A stretch of DNA of 64,000 bases from Rostratula benghalensis (GCA_013399305.1 VXAI01000195.1:967530-1031529); one strand, 5' to 3'. Positions 12,290 to 24,229 are shown, numbered from the stretch's first letter. A program made the numbers and translations. Notes: a model not told the origin generated them from the sequence alone.

Positions 12290-12532
12290 AGGAGGCCCCC
12301 AAAGCCTGCAGGTCCCAGGGATCGCAGGGAGAGATGGGGTGGGAACCCAACACCTGGGAAAGCCCCTGTGTTGGCTGTGAGCAGCCCAGGACAGGAGGAC
12401 ATGGTGGGTGAAGTATTTTGTTTCTCTCTTGCCAGACTGACATTTCTGGTGTGCTTTGCTTAAAAAATGATGGCTCCCCCCTTGATATGCAGCTGAAACT
12501 GAGCTTTTTGAATTCAGAAATCCCTCAGATAT
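12290..12532 (+). repeat. Unrecognised dispersed repeat, copy B
   Basis: Second copy of the repeat at 4960-5245, in the same orientation about 7.3 kb away. The shared landmarks are GCCCCCAAAGCCTGCAG, GGGAACCCA, TTGGCTGTGAGCAG with AGGACAGGAGG, TTTTGTTTCTC with GCCAGACTGA, and CCCCTTGATAT through AAATCCCTCAGA. The copies differ by many substitutions and several indels, so the duplication or pair of insertions is old. No coding potential is apparent. It could be a degraded LTR or DNA transposon. Confidence 0.55.
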
Positions 12533-13184
12533 GGCAGATTTCTGCAAATGCCATGGGGCTGGCTAGGCAGTGGAGCAGCTGGTGGGGTGAGCCATCCAGC
12601 ATGTTGCGGAGCAGATCGCAGCATGTATGCTGGGAGAGCTGCTCTGTTGACAGACACAGTGGCTCCTCTGAGGTTTCACAGAGCTGTGAGGTTGTACCTC
12701 TCACTTTCCAGCAAAGAAACAGGTTTGCATTCCCTCTCTGCGCTTGGAGGACTTCAAGGCCCTGGGGAAGACAAGGATTGGCTGGAGAACCTGTTTTTTC
12801 AAGAGAGGATGTTGGTTTTTTTCCCCCTAGTCACTTGAGGCTATAGCCGGGTTATTTTCTTCTGAGGAAGGTCTCCGGTCCTACTGCTCTTAAAAAAATG
12901 AATCTTCCCTTTTCTCAGCAGTCCTGAGAGAGCATGCATGGGAAAGCTCATTGCCTACGAGCTTCCTTTTTGTCCCATGTGGTGCTTGGAGGAAGGCTGT
13001 GGGAGCTTCTGTAGGAACAAGTCTTTGCCTGGCTCTGGTGCCAGGATGGGGAAGATGTGGATGCAGGGACGCTGTCAAGGGTGGAGGTGCTTTGCAGGCA
13101 GGAGCTGCCATCTCCTTTCTCCCACATCGAAAGCAAAAATGACCAGTCCCTCCACCTCATTCCTAATGCAGGAAAAGCCTCTCT
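12533..13184. other. Unique non-coding DNA
   Basis: Nothing recognised. Overlapping short frames on both strands around 12890-13190 are shadows of low stop density. Confidence 0.5.
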
Positions 13185-13375
13185 GATATTAATAAAAATC
13201 TAATTATACATTTATTGTTCCATGAATTAATTACATAGCAAGTAGAGTTACCTTTTACACAGCCATTAAACTTCAGGAAGACCTCTTTATACCACTCCAT
13301 GGATAATTTAATTAGCATACTAATATCTTATTAGCTATAAACCCAAAGCTGGTTTAGAATCACTTAAATTAAAAC
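13185..13375. promoter_or_regulatory. AT-rich candidate conserved non-coding element
   Basis: A repeat-free AT-rich island embedded in GC-richer DNA. It carries several homeodomain-type cores: TAATTA near 13201, GAATTAATTAC near 13224, and TTTAATTAGC near 13306. This composition and motif density resemble vertebrate developmental enhancers in gene deserts. Conservation cannot be seen from one sequence, so this is an inference from composition only. Confidence 0.25.
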
Positions 13376-14114
13376 TCAAAAGCCTTCAGCCACCCTGTAA
13401 CCCTTCTGCTTGAACGGTGGGCAGAGGATTGGAGCATGCACAAGAGGTGAGCTTTGCCACCACCACAAGCAGAGTCTGTGGCTGCTCCCAGGCAGATTCC
13501 CCGTCTGATGCTGGTGGGATGCAGCGCTGTCTGCCCCTGCATGCACAGCATCCACGGGGATGAAATTGTGGGTGAGGAGTTCCTCAGCTCGCCTCCTTCC
13601 TCTCCTTTTATTTCCTCCTAGATATCATTGGTATTTGCATTAATTGGGCTAGTCTGGGAGAGCGGTGATAATCCATTATGGATGGACAATTTCAAATGCA
13701 GGGATTAAAGCCAGAGAACGTGAAGCAGGATCGGGCATGGGAGCATCTCTGACACTTGAGGGGTCCCATCCCCAGACCAGGGCTCCCTGGGGGTGCAGGG
13801 TTGGTGCCACTTTCTCCGTAGGCTTTCAGCAAAGAAAATGCTAGCGCTGATGATGGGTCCGGATCCTGAAGCATCTACCCAAGGCAAACAGGAGCAGAGG
13901 ACATCTGTCCCATGGTGCTCCCCAGTGCAGCATGCCCCTTTGCCCTGGTGTACCCTCTGTCCCTCACCTCCCAGCAGCACCAGGACCCTCGCTTGAAGCA
14001 CTGCAGCCTCAGTGTTGTGCCTGGGCTGAGGTTTGTTCAGGGAACTGGGATTATATTGCTGCAGTTCACATGATCCCAAACATCCCACTCATGCTGGGGT
14101 CAGGACTGGCACTT
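13376..14114. other. Unique non-coding DNA
   Basis: No repeat recognised. The stretch at 13610-13710 is another AT-rich patch with ATTAATTGG and TAATCCATTA motifs but is shorter than its neighbours. The 127-codon reverse frame at 13705-14088 overlaps forward frames and looks like chance. Confidence 0.45.
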
Positions 14115-14610
14115 CATTTCATTCTTAAATAGTGCAGTTTATGTGTTAAACCCTTTTTTAAAATGACCCTTTCTGCCATTCAGTTCATGAATGTAGCTTT
14201 ATTTTTTTTCTCCCCAGATCTTCTTAGCTAATAAATAGCTTAATTTGGAAGTTTTAAAATTGACTCAGAGGCAGAGTTTAACTAAATCGAAGAGCAAGAC
14301 TACTGCTTGAATGTAATAATCTGAAAATAATTTATTAATTTGCATGATCCTTCGTAATTGCTTCAATTTACACCCAAGAGGCCACTGTCATCAATAGATG
14401 AATAAGACATAATTTTTAAAGTCCCAATAATGCTTGGAATAGAATTTAAAAAATTCGCTCATTCTGAAGCATGGGGCAGGCTCCTGAACACAATCAGCTC
14501 AGCGACACTTCCAGCACATTGCAGGGAGAGCGCTCATTGTTAGAGAAATCATGCTGTAATTTAATTCACTTGTTAAGAATGTAATTATGTTCATCATCCC
14601 AGGGAAAGAA
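14115..14610. promoter_or_regulatory. AT-rich candidate conserved non-coding element
   Basis: Roughly 500 bp of AT-rich, repeat-free DNA dense in homeodomain and POU-like cores: AATTTATTAATTTGCATG near 14328, AGCTAATAAATAGCTTAAT near 14226, and ATTTAATTCACTTG near 14558. It abuts the ancient LINE that begins near 14620. Function is inferred only from composition and motif clustering. Confidence 0.28.
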
Positions 14611-14619
14611 GAGGATCAA

Positions 14620-15445
14620 ATCCTATCACAGTGATGCTAACCTTTAGATGGAGAGATTTCAACAAAATGAGGAAGCTGGCTGACAGCATCAAGAGTCAAA
14701 AATAAAGAGGTTAAAATGCTAAAATTTGGCATGGATGCTCTTTAAGGAGTGATATAGCGAACCAGCTACCTTCTACAAGGCACTCAACCATCTGCTCAAC
14801 TTTAATTGTCATTAATGTGATTTCAGCGTATGCGTAGCTGAACCAGGACCTGAAAACACCACGGGGGCTCTGCCTGCGTGGGTCTGATTAACCAGCACAG
14901 GAGGAAGGCAGGAGCTAAGGCAGGTAAATGGCAAGGTTCAGGAAGGTGTTTGGGCCACACAAGGGTCCTTCAACACATGGAAATCCAACCTTCATGAGGT
15001 CAATAAACAGGGGCAGAAAATATATCATGAAAGAGGGGAAACAGGAAGCTGGCAAGAAATAGCAAGACTTGGTAGGAATGAAAACAAACAATAGATAATT
15101 CAAATGGGCCAGAAACAGGAAAGCCTGCAAAGGAATGAAACAGGTCTGCTGGCTCCCCAGGAGTTAAAAGGAACAATTAGGGAAGATGAGGACACAGCCA
15201 AGAAGTGAAATGCTTTCATTTCATAAGTTCTCACCTCAGGGGATGTTGGAAGAAATCTGCTCTTGACTTGCTCTTTTCTGATAATAAAGGTGAGTCGCTA
15301 TTAAGGATTAAGGTATCAAATGAAGAGGCGCTGGTGCAAATAGGTAATTTAAAAAATATTAAGTGACTGGGTCTGGATGGGACATTCAGGGGTTTTTCAA
15401 GAAACCTAATAATACAGTGTCTGAGTTGCTGGGTGAGCTGGATCA
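14620..15445 (+). mobile_element. Ancient CR1-clade LINE fragment (ORF2 linker to N-terminal RT)
   Basis: Successive degenerate blocks follow the ORF2 region between endonuclease and RT in ancient amniote CR1/L3-like LINEs. GAGATTTCAACAAAATGAGGAAGC is at about 14652, a GGCATGGATGCTCTTTAA block is near 14731, and GGAAAGCCTGCAAAGGAATG is near 15118. AAGTGAAATGCTTTCATTTC, corresponding to the N-E-F-F-A/S region, is near 15205, and CTTCTCACCTCAGGGGATGTTGG follows. AATATTAAGTGACTGGGTCTGGATGG near 15354 corresponds to 'KSPGPDGI', the start of the RT domain. Many stops and indels are present. This lineage predates birds, unlike the avian CR1 copies in the window. Ends are approximate. Confidence 0.55.
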
Positions 15446-16499
15446 GTGTTCATCTCGCTGCCAAAGCAAGCGCAGGATCAGAAGGCTGGAGGGCAGCAGC
15501 AATTGCCGTGCCTCTATTTTGTACAGAAACACACAGAAACTGCTGTCTGTTGAGCCTTGTGTCGGTACCAGAGGCAGAGGAGGAGTGATCAGTGCACATG
15601 GGACGGTAAAGATCCTGCTGGCTGTTATTTATTCTCGTGATGCTGAGAGTACATGGGCATGGAAGGATCCATCTCTACCTCGGATTGCTCTTTGCTGACT
15701 TCTTTTAGCCTATCTCTGTCCCTTTCCCTTCACAGGGCTTCAGGATCACAGAGATCAGGTGGCAGCAGCTTAGGAGATGTTTTAGTCTTGCACCTTCTGC
15801 CTGGCACTCCTTTAGAAATTTCCCCAGAGGAGAAGAAGGATTAGCTAAAGTGGAAATGTAGAAAACTTATTGAGGCAGAAAAATTATTCAGATTTAAGGC
15901 ACATATATTATGGCACAGAGTACGATTCAATTCTCTAGTTTTCTTCCTAAAAGATAGCTTGCTGTGCCTTCAAATAACATTTCCTTTCACCCTAGGACAG
16001 TTATCTAAGAAAGGTGAGATGGGGTCACGGTAGGTGACACTCCCCAGGTCCCTTCTAGCTTGAATTACCCCATGACCATAGGAGTCTTCCTCTAAAGATA
16101 TCTGGTTGTAGAGGAAGCCCAGATGTCCAGACATGAAGATGAATGCAAAGATATTCCAGATGATTCCTTTCCCTGGGACTGCTGCCTGTTTCCAGCTTGT
16201 GACAATTCAGCACAGCAGTGCTGCCACCACCCTAACCCTGAATCTAAGGGTGCAGACGTTGGAGAAGTTTGAAGAAAGTTTATTTGATGACAAGCCATCT
16301 TGAAACAACTTACTTTAGAGGTGCTGCACGTTTCCCTGAAGCATTTGATACTGGAGAGTTTTCTGGCTCAGAGGGATCCTTTGGCAGAGGCAGCCCAGCG
16401 TGGCCAGTGCTCCAGCTTAGCCAACGACTTTCACGAGACACAACCAGAGTGATAACTCTCTGCCCAAACATGAAACCTGGTTATAAAATCATAGCACAG
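15446..16499. other. Non-coding DNA with a possible CR1 3' remnant
   Basis: Mostly unrecognised. Around 15990-16075 the sequence GGGTCACGGTAGGTGACACTCC followed by CAGGTCCCTTCTAGCTTGAA resembles the 3' UTR of an old plus-strand CR1 ('GGTCCCTTCCAGCC'), but no terminal ATTCTATG repeat survives. Confidence 0.35.
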
Positions 16500-16522
16500 A
16501 AAAAAAAAAAAAAGAAAAAAAA
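16500..16522. repeat. Poly(A) tract
   Basis: A13 followed by G and A8. No retrosequence could be recognised immediately upstream, so this is treated as simple sequence. Confidence 0.85.
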
Positions 16523-16642
16523 GATATTTTATAAATCCTCATCATCCTTTCACCCTAGATGTCCTACTGTGGTATTAATGTTGGATTTTACAGCCTGAGG
16601 GCGTTACACTTGTATCAGCAATATGCTAAGGCATGGAAATTG

Positions 16643-16730
16643 TAGAATCATAGAATCATTCAGGTTGGAAGAGACCCTTGGGATCACCGAGTCCAACCAT
16701 CAGCCCCACTCTCCAAATTCCTCCCCTGCA
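16643..16730 (-). mobile_element. CR1 LINE 3' tip, minus strand
   Basis: Begins with TAGAATCATAGAATCATTCA, the reverse complement of the CR1 terminal repeat. It continues with GGTTGGAAGAGACCC and GTCCAACCATCAGCCCCAC. It is nearly identical over this tip to the CR1 at 26521, so both belong to the same subfamily and are relatively young. Only about 90 bp survive, so it is extremely 5'-truncated and non-coding. Confidence 0.93.
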
Positions 16731-18186
16731 ATGCAAACATGGTGCTCGGGAAACCCTAACCATGATTTGTGGTAATGACAGGACACGGAGGCACAACTGG
16801 GGCTGGAACACCACGGTGACTTTTTCAAACCCGTGTTCAGCGGTGCTGGTATTTAGAGGTGTGATAAATTTGTCGTGCTTTTCTCCTTGGCAAGGCAGGG
16901 AAGGGGTAGGGCACTTGGGAGCTGTTAAGTTTCTTTGCTGCAAGGACTCTGCCTATTCTGTGTCTGAGGAGAAAACCTGGCTTGCTGCTGCACCTGCCTC
17001 CACTTCTTTTAGGTGTTGCAGCCGTGAGGCATAGAGAAATTAAAAATCAAGAGGACAACAAACAGTATTTGTGACTACACATTGGGTCAGTGGTAGTAAA
17101 AGCCAGTCCTTCAAAACAATCATCCAACATTCCAAGATCTTTCAAAGCACTGCAGCACCTCTAGGTATTTTTCACCATTCCTCTATTTTCCTTGTTAAAT
17201 GTGTAGTTTATAATATGTCTATCTTAGTGCTTTACTGGGGACCATAAATACCTGAGAAAAGCACTTGCAGACTCCCTGGGATGGTCTGAAAAGCATGTGA
17301 GCAGTAATAGTCCACAGGAACATCTGCATCCTGACGGTCTGTGAGTTTATTTGGGCAGAGCTGCAATCCATGTAGTGCTTCCAATTCACTTTCCACGTTT
17401 TTCCAAAGAAGAAGAAAAATGTCTTATGTTGCCTGAGTGACTGGAGGAAGGTTTTACTATGCCAGGCATCTCTAATCTCCCCGTGCAAGATTCCCTCAGT
17501 GGCAGACAGAAAGCAGCAGTCTGACTAGACACAGAAAAGTGGATAAGGCCTGGAAACAATGCTTTATGGAGGAGTGTGGTTTCACCACATTCTGCTAAAA
17601 AATATCAGCTTGCCTTCGATAGAAATAACTTGATCTATGATCATGAAAACAATTGATGGGCTTGGGGGCTCGGTGAGCTCAGCCCAATCCCTGCCCAGCT
17701 CCAAATATGTCCCCAGATTCCTTCCCAGTCCCACAGAAGCCTTTCCTCAGCTCGTGCCTGTCGCAGAAGCTCAATTAGTGTTAGCTTGGGGGGGGGGAAG
17801 GGAGATTGGCTGCTGCTGGGAGGGCACCCTTGTGAAGTCGGGATGCAGGGAGCCATCAGCAGTGCAGAGGGCACTGTCACCATGATGGGAGCTGGGTGCC
17901 AAGCAGGAAGGAGCAGGTGGTGCAAGTGGCGATGCAGAGCGAGGTGCTGTGAAGCTCCAGCAACCGGCACCCACCCGGCACATACATAAACTGACTGAGC
18001 TCAGGACCTGCCTGTGAATACACGCAAACGATGCAGATAGCAGGTGACATCCAGCATGTGGCTGCTCCAAGAAATTCAGATTGGATTGCCAAACTTTTCA
18101 CCCTTGCAGGAGTCTGCCAGCTTACAGCTGCCCCCTCCACAGCAGGAAGCTGCTTCCATTTAGAGCCAAATGAAGAGTAGAAGGGG
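16731..18186. other. Unique non-coding DNA
   Basis: No gene recognised. Contains a G10 run at 17788-17797. Frames on both strands between 17640 and 18140 overlap and look like chance. Confidence 0.45.
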
Positions 18187-18202
18187 AAAAAAAAAAAAAA
18201 AA
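18187..18202. repeat. Poly(A) tract
   Basis: A16 immediately left of an AT-rich island. No retrosequence recognised to its left. Confidence 0.85.
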
Positions 18203-18204
18203 GG

Positions 18205-18440
18205 CATGAATATTAATCTGAATTCAATTGAATTTCAATTAGGCCGCGTTCAGTCTCCACAAATATTTGAGCAGCGCTATTGCAAATATGTTGAGCAAGC
18301 AAATCTGTAACTTTAACACACAAATATTCACAGCAGATAAATTCTGGACTGTGTGCTCACAATTCACGTTGTCTTCACTTGAACTCACCGTCATGTGCTA
18401 TTGTTTCCATGCTCTGGTTGTGTGATGTATAAGGAGCCAA
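18205..18440. promoter_or_regulatory. AT-rich candidate conserved non-coding element
   Basis: Repeat-free AT-rich segment with clustered TGAATATTAATC, TTCAATTGAATTTCAATTAG and repeated CAAATATT and GCAAATATG cores (forkhead- and POU-like). It lies next to unremarkable DNA on both sides. Regulatory function is inferred from composition only. Confidence 0.25.
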
Positions 18441-20640
18441 AAAAACAAAACAAATATATGGATTTAATGTATCCTGTTAGGTGTGGGTGAGAGCATTAAG
18501 TCATGGCATGAGTCCTGGCATGTGCAAGTTGGGCCAGTGAGCTGTGCTCCTGGTCTGGTGACCTTCCTTGTCCTTCCTGAGAGTCTACCAGGCTGGCAGC
18601 CCAAAGTGGATACGGTCACGAGGCAGAAACAGGACAGATCCAACAGCAATGCAACTCATGGATGGAGCTGCCAGGGTTGGGGAGGAACCAGCTAAAAATA
18701 AAAGCAACGCGTGGGAGCATGAGGTCGTTTATGAAAAATACCCAACTCGCTGTATGTCCCATCATTGAGTATTTCAGTACCCTTGATTTTTAGTAGAATA
18801 GCACCAAGGTATGGAGGGCCAGGTGGTTTTTCTTTACACTTCTGTTGTGGACACTGGCTGCACATCCCCATGGCAAATAGCTCGGGTGAAACAAAAAGTA
18901 GGATAAGCAGAGGAAGGTCTACCTGACTCTGTGAGGAACACAGTTAGATCAGAACCTAGGGGTAGAGAAATACTAGCCTCTAAACAACATGAGCATTCCC
19001 AAGTGGAGCATGTATCACTAATAGGAACCTACCCCTGCCACAGGTGGTTTGGAAGCTTCACACTGCATAGAAGGATTTCAGGAGGAGAAGGGAGAAATGG
19101 AGAGGGCCTGGAATCTACTGCTGCACATTACAAGAGATTTGGTATTGGAGAGGTGGGGATAGGGAAAAGCCACCAAAAGACTGAAAATGTGAATGCCAAC
19201 AGTGGTAGGGGAACTCCTCAGCGGTACAAAGGGCTTAAACTGAAGAACGACAGTATATAATGCGGATGAAGGTGAGGAAGGGAAAATGGAGAGGAGCTGA
19301 CTACCCACCAGCAACTCTGATTTGTTTGGCACCCTGGGCTGTGGCAATCAAATAGGAGGTAGACAAACATCCTATAAATCTGCTTTAAAAAGGGTTCTAT
19401 GGCTCTCAAATTCTCCATCTCATCCAGTGCTCTTCCCTGCCACTGGTTACCCGCAGTTGGCATACAACGCTTGAACCACACAGGGACTGGGGCAGTAGGA
19501 TTTACTTGCTGGACAGGAAAACCCATTCCTTGGGGATCTGATCACAGCGCTCTCTATGGAGTGACAGAGTGGGGAGTAGGTTTTCCCTTACTCTAGAGGT
19601 CTATAGTGTACCCTGCTCAACTTTTCAGGCTATTTTAAAGGGAGGCTGGAGAGAAATGGGCACTTTACAGCATGACTGGTTTGTTTTGTCCTAAGGTTGA
19701 TATATCAAATGCATCAGATGAGTTGCACCCTATGTGTCAGTGTCTTTTCATCAGCTGTAAAAGGAGACCAGATGAGTAGCTCAAGTATAAACATCTCTAA
19801 TGTAAAAATTTCTACTTAGAAATCCCCCTCTGTGTCCTTCACCTACCTCTTTTTCCTGTGAATAACTGCTTTTTCTCTACACTGGCCAAGCCTTTTGGGT
19901 GAGTGATATTCAAACAACAGGCAGCTGCCCTGCTGCTCCTGTTGAGTCCCATTTTGAAGCTGGTGAACTGATTGATTGGTTGGTTTCTTGAGAACCTGAT
20001 GTTGTTTCTGCTTTTTCAGTCAGTGGCTGAAATGTTTAAGCAGGAGAAAGGAACAATAGCAGCAGAAAATAAAGAGGGGAGAATTGTGAGAAATTAAGAC
20101 TACACAATGAATGATTAATAGTGCATTTCCTGAGAGGCGCTGCAAACAATAAGCACTGATGCTGGGATCTGTGGAGATTTGGAGACTGGTGATGCTTTTG
20201 CTGACTCCTTAAGTAAAATAAATAATGGGTAGGGGGGTTCCCTTTCGTGGCATGTTGAACACGGGGCCCTGGTGCACAAGCGCAACCTGGGGGACCTAGT
20301 GCAGAGTCTCAGGATGCTCATTAAAAGACCAGGCTAATAACCAGAATAATACAGGCAGCCTTCATGTGGTAACGGGGTGCCTGAAAAGCAATGTGTTTTG
20401 TGAAACGGGCTTCATACTTCCAAGCATGTAGAGGACAACTGGTTGTCCTGATCCTGCAACTTTATGCCTACAAATGGCACATCTCCTTCCATCCTATTCC
20501 CTCCTCTTCTTCCACTCCTTTTTCAACAGTGGTTGGGGTAGATTCTGTCAATTCTGTCACATGGTCTGACACTGCCCATGGAATTCATTTCCATTTCCCC
20601 AGTAGACTAAAAAAATTTGCAGTAAGTCAAAGAAATTAAA
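18441..20640. other. Unique non-coding DNA
   Basis: A 109-codon plus-strand frame at 18931-19260 is Gly/Arg/Glu-rich and lacks the usual chance-frame excess of Trp and Cys. It has no recognisable domain and a TATATAATG sequence falls at its stop. It could be decayed transposon coding sequence, but I cannot place it. Confidence 0.4.
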
Positions 20641-21180
20641 TTTTAAGCTCACCATTGAAGGATAATGAATCTGAAAGATGTGATCTTTTGTAAAATTATA
20701 TTCTTTCAAATGCTTAGATTTGGAGAACGCTATCTCAAAAGGGAAGTACACAAGAGAGTGCAAGCAAAATGACCTATACAAAACATAAAGAAGAGTTAAT
20801 AGGATTGCTCTGAATTCTAAAGGGGGTGGTGCAGAACAGCACAAGTGGGCCTTGCATTGGGGCATTTATAATCTCCAATTCCATTAACAAATTTTAATAT
20901 AGTATTTGAGGGTAGAAAGCAGTAGTTAATAAAACTTTAAATTAAAGCATGCTAGCTGTCGGATTAGATCATTAAAATTGCAGGGTACTGGCGGCTGACT
21001 GGCTCTGCAAAAGAGACAGCATTGCTAAACCCACATTGTCGAGACCATGAAATAATTCCAAAGCAAACAGGAAAAAGGAATAAAACAATTTTATGTGTGT
21101 GAATTATGATTCTATATCATGTTTAATGAAGAGAAAAATGTAATCGTATTTCTTCAACTCTCGATGTAATCAGTGTTTCC
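20641..21180. other. AT-rich non-coding DNA, possible regulatory island
   Basis: Repeat-free AT-rich DNA with ACAAATTTTAATATAG, TTAATAAAACTTTAAATTAAA and GAATTATGATTC stretches. It may be a further candidate conserved element, but weaker than the others because motif clustering is less distinct. Confidence 0.3.
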
Positions 21181-24100
21181 GAACACTGGGGACTAGACAC
21201 AGAGGGAAAAGCGTTACACAAGGTGTGTCAGCAGAGAGTTTTGCTGGGATGGGTTTTGCAGATGGACAGCAGGAAAAGGTGCAGCTTTGAGATTGGGGAA
21301 GATCATTGCCTGGGTCAGGGCAAGGAGTGTATTCTTTCTCCTACGGCCCAAGAATAGGATGGGGTATGAAGACTTCTAGAGAAGCCACAGCTCTCCACAA
21401 GAAGGTTTCCTCAGCAGCAAGGCAGTTTTGGTTTCTGGAAATGGTTGTTGCCTGGGGATCTGGGCAGCTGCAGGATGAACACACTTTTCTTGGCAATATT
21501 TTCTCAAAATATTTAGGAGTGATCCTGTAAGTGGGTCCTGGAGAACAGAATCGATAGCTGAGCATGCAATATTACTTGAGGCTGCACATCAAATTTTTTT
21601 GAGGGCAGAGATACATCTGAAAGAAACCTTTTCCTTCTATTTATATTTTGCATCTTATGCAAGACTAAAGAAAACTGGGCCAGTTCTGCTGTGCCTGACA
21701 CTGAGACAACCCCAAGAGGTGAGACTTAAGGTATCAAGGGCGCCTGACAGCCCAAAGATTCCTGGCTGACTGGTGTTCCCTGTCTCCTAAAGGCTGTTTC
21801 TCTAGATGACGGTACACTGCTAGAGCTCCCCGACCTCTGTGGGGGCTTGGGACAGAAGAGTGTACAGCCAGCATTGCAGGGCAAAACAGTGCCAGCATCA
21901 CCCAACCACCATTAAATTCTAATAGGGCTGGGAGTAAGAAGTAGAGTTTGGCTGATATCAAGCCCAGGTTCCACTTAGGTGTCAAAAAACCCTTCCAGTT
22001 GCTCATTGTCTTCCTCACCATTTCACAGCTGGAGATTCAAAGCAAGCAGAGGGACACGTGCATGTACTTACTCTGGTCGGGGACAGACACAAGTCTTTGT
22101 GAGCTGTACAGCTCCAGCAAAACAGTTCTGCATCTCTGCCACCTGTCTCAAGAAATAAGAAATGAAGAAGGAAGTAATGGACTTCCTCCCGTTAAGTGAT
22201 TTAGATGGGTCACACCAACTAGCACCAACAGTTGTTGGAGACACAGTGGCTTTCATTTGTTGGGACAGGCGCAGGGAGTGGACAAGCAGCTCTGGATGGG
22301 TGACAGCCAGTGAGGGAGGGAGCCACAGAAATGCTTACAAAAGGTTCGTGCAAGTCAGGAGCCAAGAAAAAGTATGTTCAGGCTCACAGAGACAGTGAAC
22401 ACCAAATCCATTCCTTGGACATAGCTCTTAGCTCTTCATGTGAATTGGTTGTGAACACATTTGCCTTTCCATGAATTATTCATTCTTTTAAATGATTGAG
22501 CAGATGATTTATGCAAACTCTTCTTGGCCTATTGGGAGATCTTTCCTTGTACAAACAGCCATGCTGGATGTGTCCAATTGGTGCACATGCAGGCTTACAT
22601 GAGCATTTGTGACATTTTTCCCTTCCTTCAAGCTTTTAAGTAAACAAAGTGTGCTCGTATGAAAGTCTAACTGGTGTCAGTGTGAATCTGTGCATGTATG
22701 AAAAATGAATACTTCTATTTAGTCCATGCAAAACATTCTTTTGATGTGAAACCTCACTGCTGAGCCTTTTCTTCACATACAATCTTCTTTCTTCTTGAAA
22801 TAGACTTTTAGACAGAATGTGAGTTTTGGTTATTTCACTCTGATGGGTTATTTCTAATTGTGTCTCCCTGGAAAAAAAAAAAAAAAAGAAAGGAAGGAAT
22901 GAAACACTGCGCACAGGAGAGCCAAACACAGGGGAGCTGAATGCTGCCTCAGCATCCTGAAGAGAAATGAGTACTTTGGAATTCAGTGGTGAGAAGGACT
23001 GGCATCAGTCCCTCTTCCCTGGTCTCCAGAGATGGGGCAGCAAAGGTGGCCTCTCATTGTGCACCCTTTCAGTGCTCTGCAGCACGTGCTTTCCTCAGTT
23101 ACTCTGAGTTTTTGTCTATAGACCCAGCTCCTGTAGCACATTTATGTTTTAATAATTCTGATCTTTATAAAAAATATGTATTTTGTGGGGTTTTTTCTCT
23201 TCGCCATACATGCAGGAGCAAAACAAAGATTCCCTTTGCTGTGCTCCTCAGCTGTGTTCTCCCACATTGTATTAGATGTGCTCTTGGAAGCAGATTGCTA
23301 CAGCTCTTCTGCTGAAGCCAGATGGGTGACAGCTCTGCTTTGGGTGACAAATCCAGGAGAGGGTTTGAGCTGTGCTCTCTGAGCCTGAAGAATCCTTACT
23401 TTAGGCACAGTGACCATCAAGTGTCTTCTGCTGTGGCTTAGCCTTGGACACCCATCAAAGTGTCCTGGGCAATCACTGTGAGGACAGTGAAACAATACTG
23501 GGACAGACCAAATATCTGCAAAGTCTGGTGTTCTTCCTGAAACAGTGGCTGGGAACACGCAAAAGAGCATTTCAAAGCATGTGAAAACCAGCACTGACTG
23601 ATTCTGGCAGGGCGCCATCTGGCAGTTCATGGGGCATCATCAGCTGCTGGTTACACCCCGACAATTGTGCCTGTGCCACTGATGGACCTGTCTGCCTTGA
23701 ACATACCACGTGTCTTCTGACACACATGAATCCCTGTGTGGAAAAAAAAATGCTTCCCAGACATCATTTAAAATCCACTTCCCAATACTTCAGTTTCTTA
23801 CTGTTATGCCAGAAAGAAGGAGTCACTCACACCAGTTTTCTTTCTCCAAAACACTTGGGATAGATTTCCTTGGTCTCCCAGCATCAGGAATGTCACCTGA
23901 GTCAGTCTTTTCACTTATTTTTGGTTTGGTGGGTTTTTTTTCCCTACTGTGTCCTTTATGAGATGCAGGGCCAGATGTCCACTCAGTATTCAAAATAAAG
24001 ATGGTCCATGGATCTCCATGCTGGTTATGATGCCAACTCCCATACGGTTCTGTCTCTTGCAATGCCTGACATCCTCCTTCCTCTCTGACCAAATGTGGGT

Positions 24101-24229
24101 CTGAGTACCTTTCCCAGGGTGCATTCCACAGTGTTCTGTGAATTCTTTGATGAGCCACGGTAGCTAATTCAGAGCTAATAATTGTCTATTAAAACTTGGT
24201 TGCTATTCTGGAATTTTTTTTTTTCACCT
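21181..24229. other. Unique non-coding DNA
   Basis: Nothing recognised besides an A16 run at 22872-22887 and short T or A runs near 23190, 23740 and 24213. No splice-supported open frame was found. Confidence 0.5.

Noticed and set aside
11811..12443. 210-codon minus-strand open frame
   Set aside because: Overlaps long plus-strand frames and the dispersed repeat copy B. Composition is that of random GC-rich DNA.
18931..19260. 109-codon Gly/Arg/Glu-rich frame as a gene
   Set aside because: No recognisable domain, no splice support. Possibly decayed transposon sequence, but no family could be assigned.
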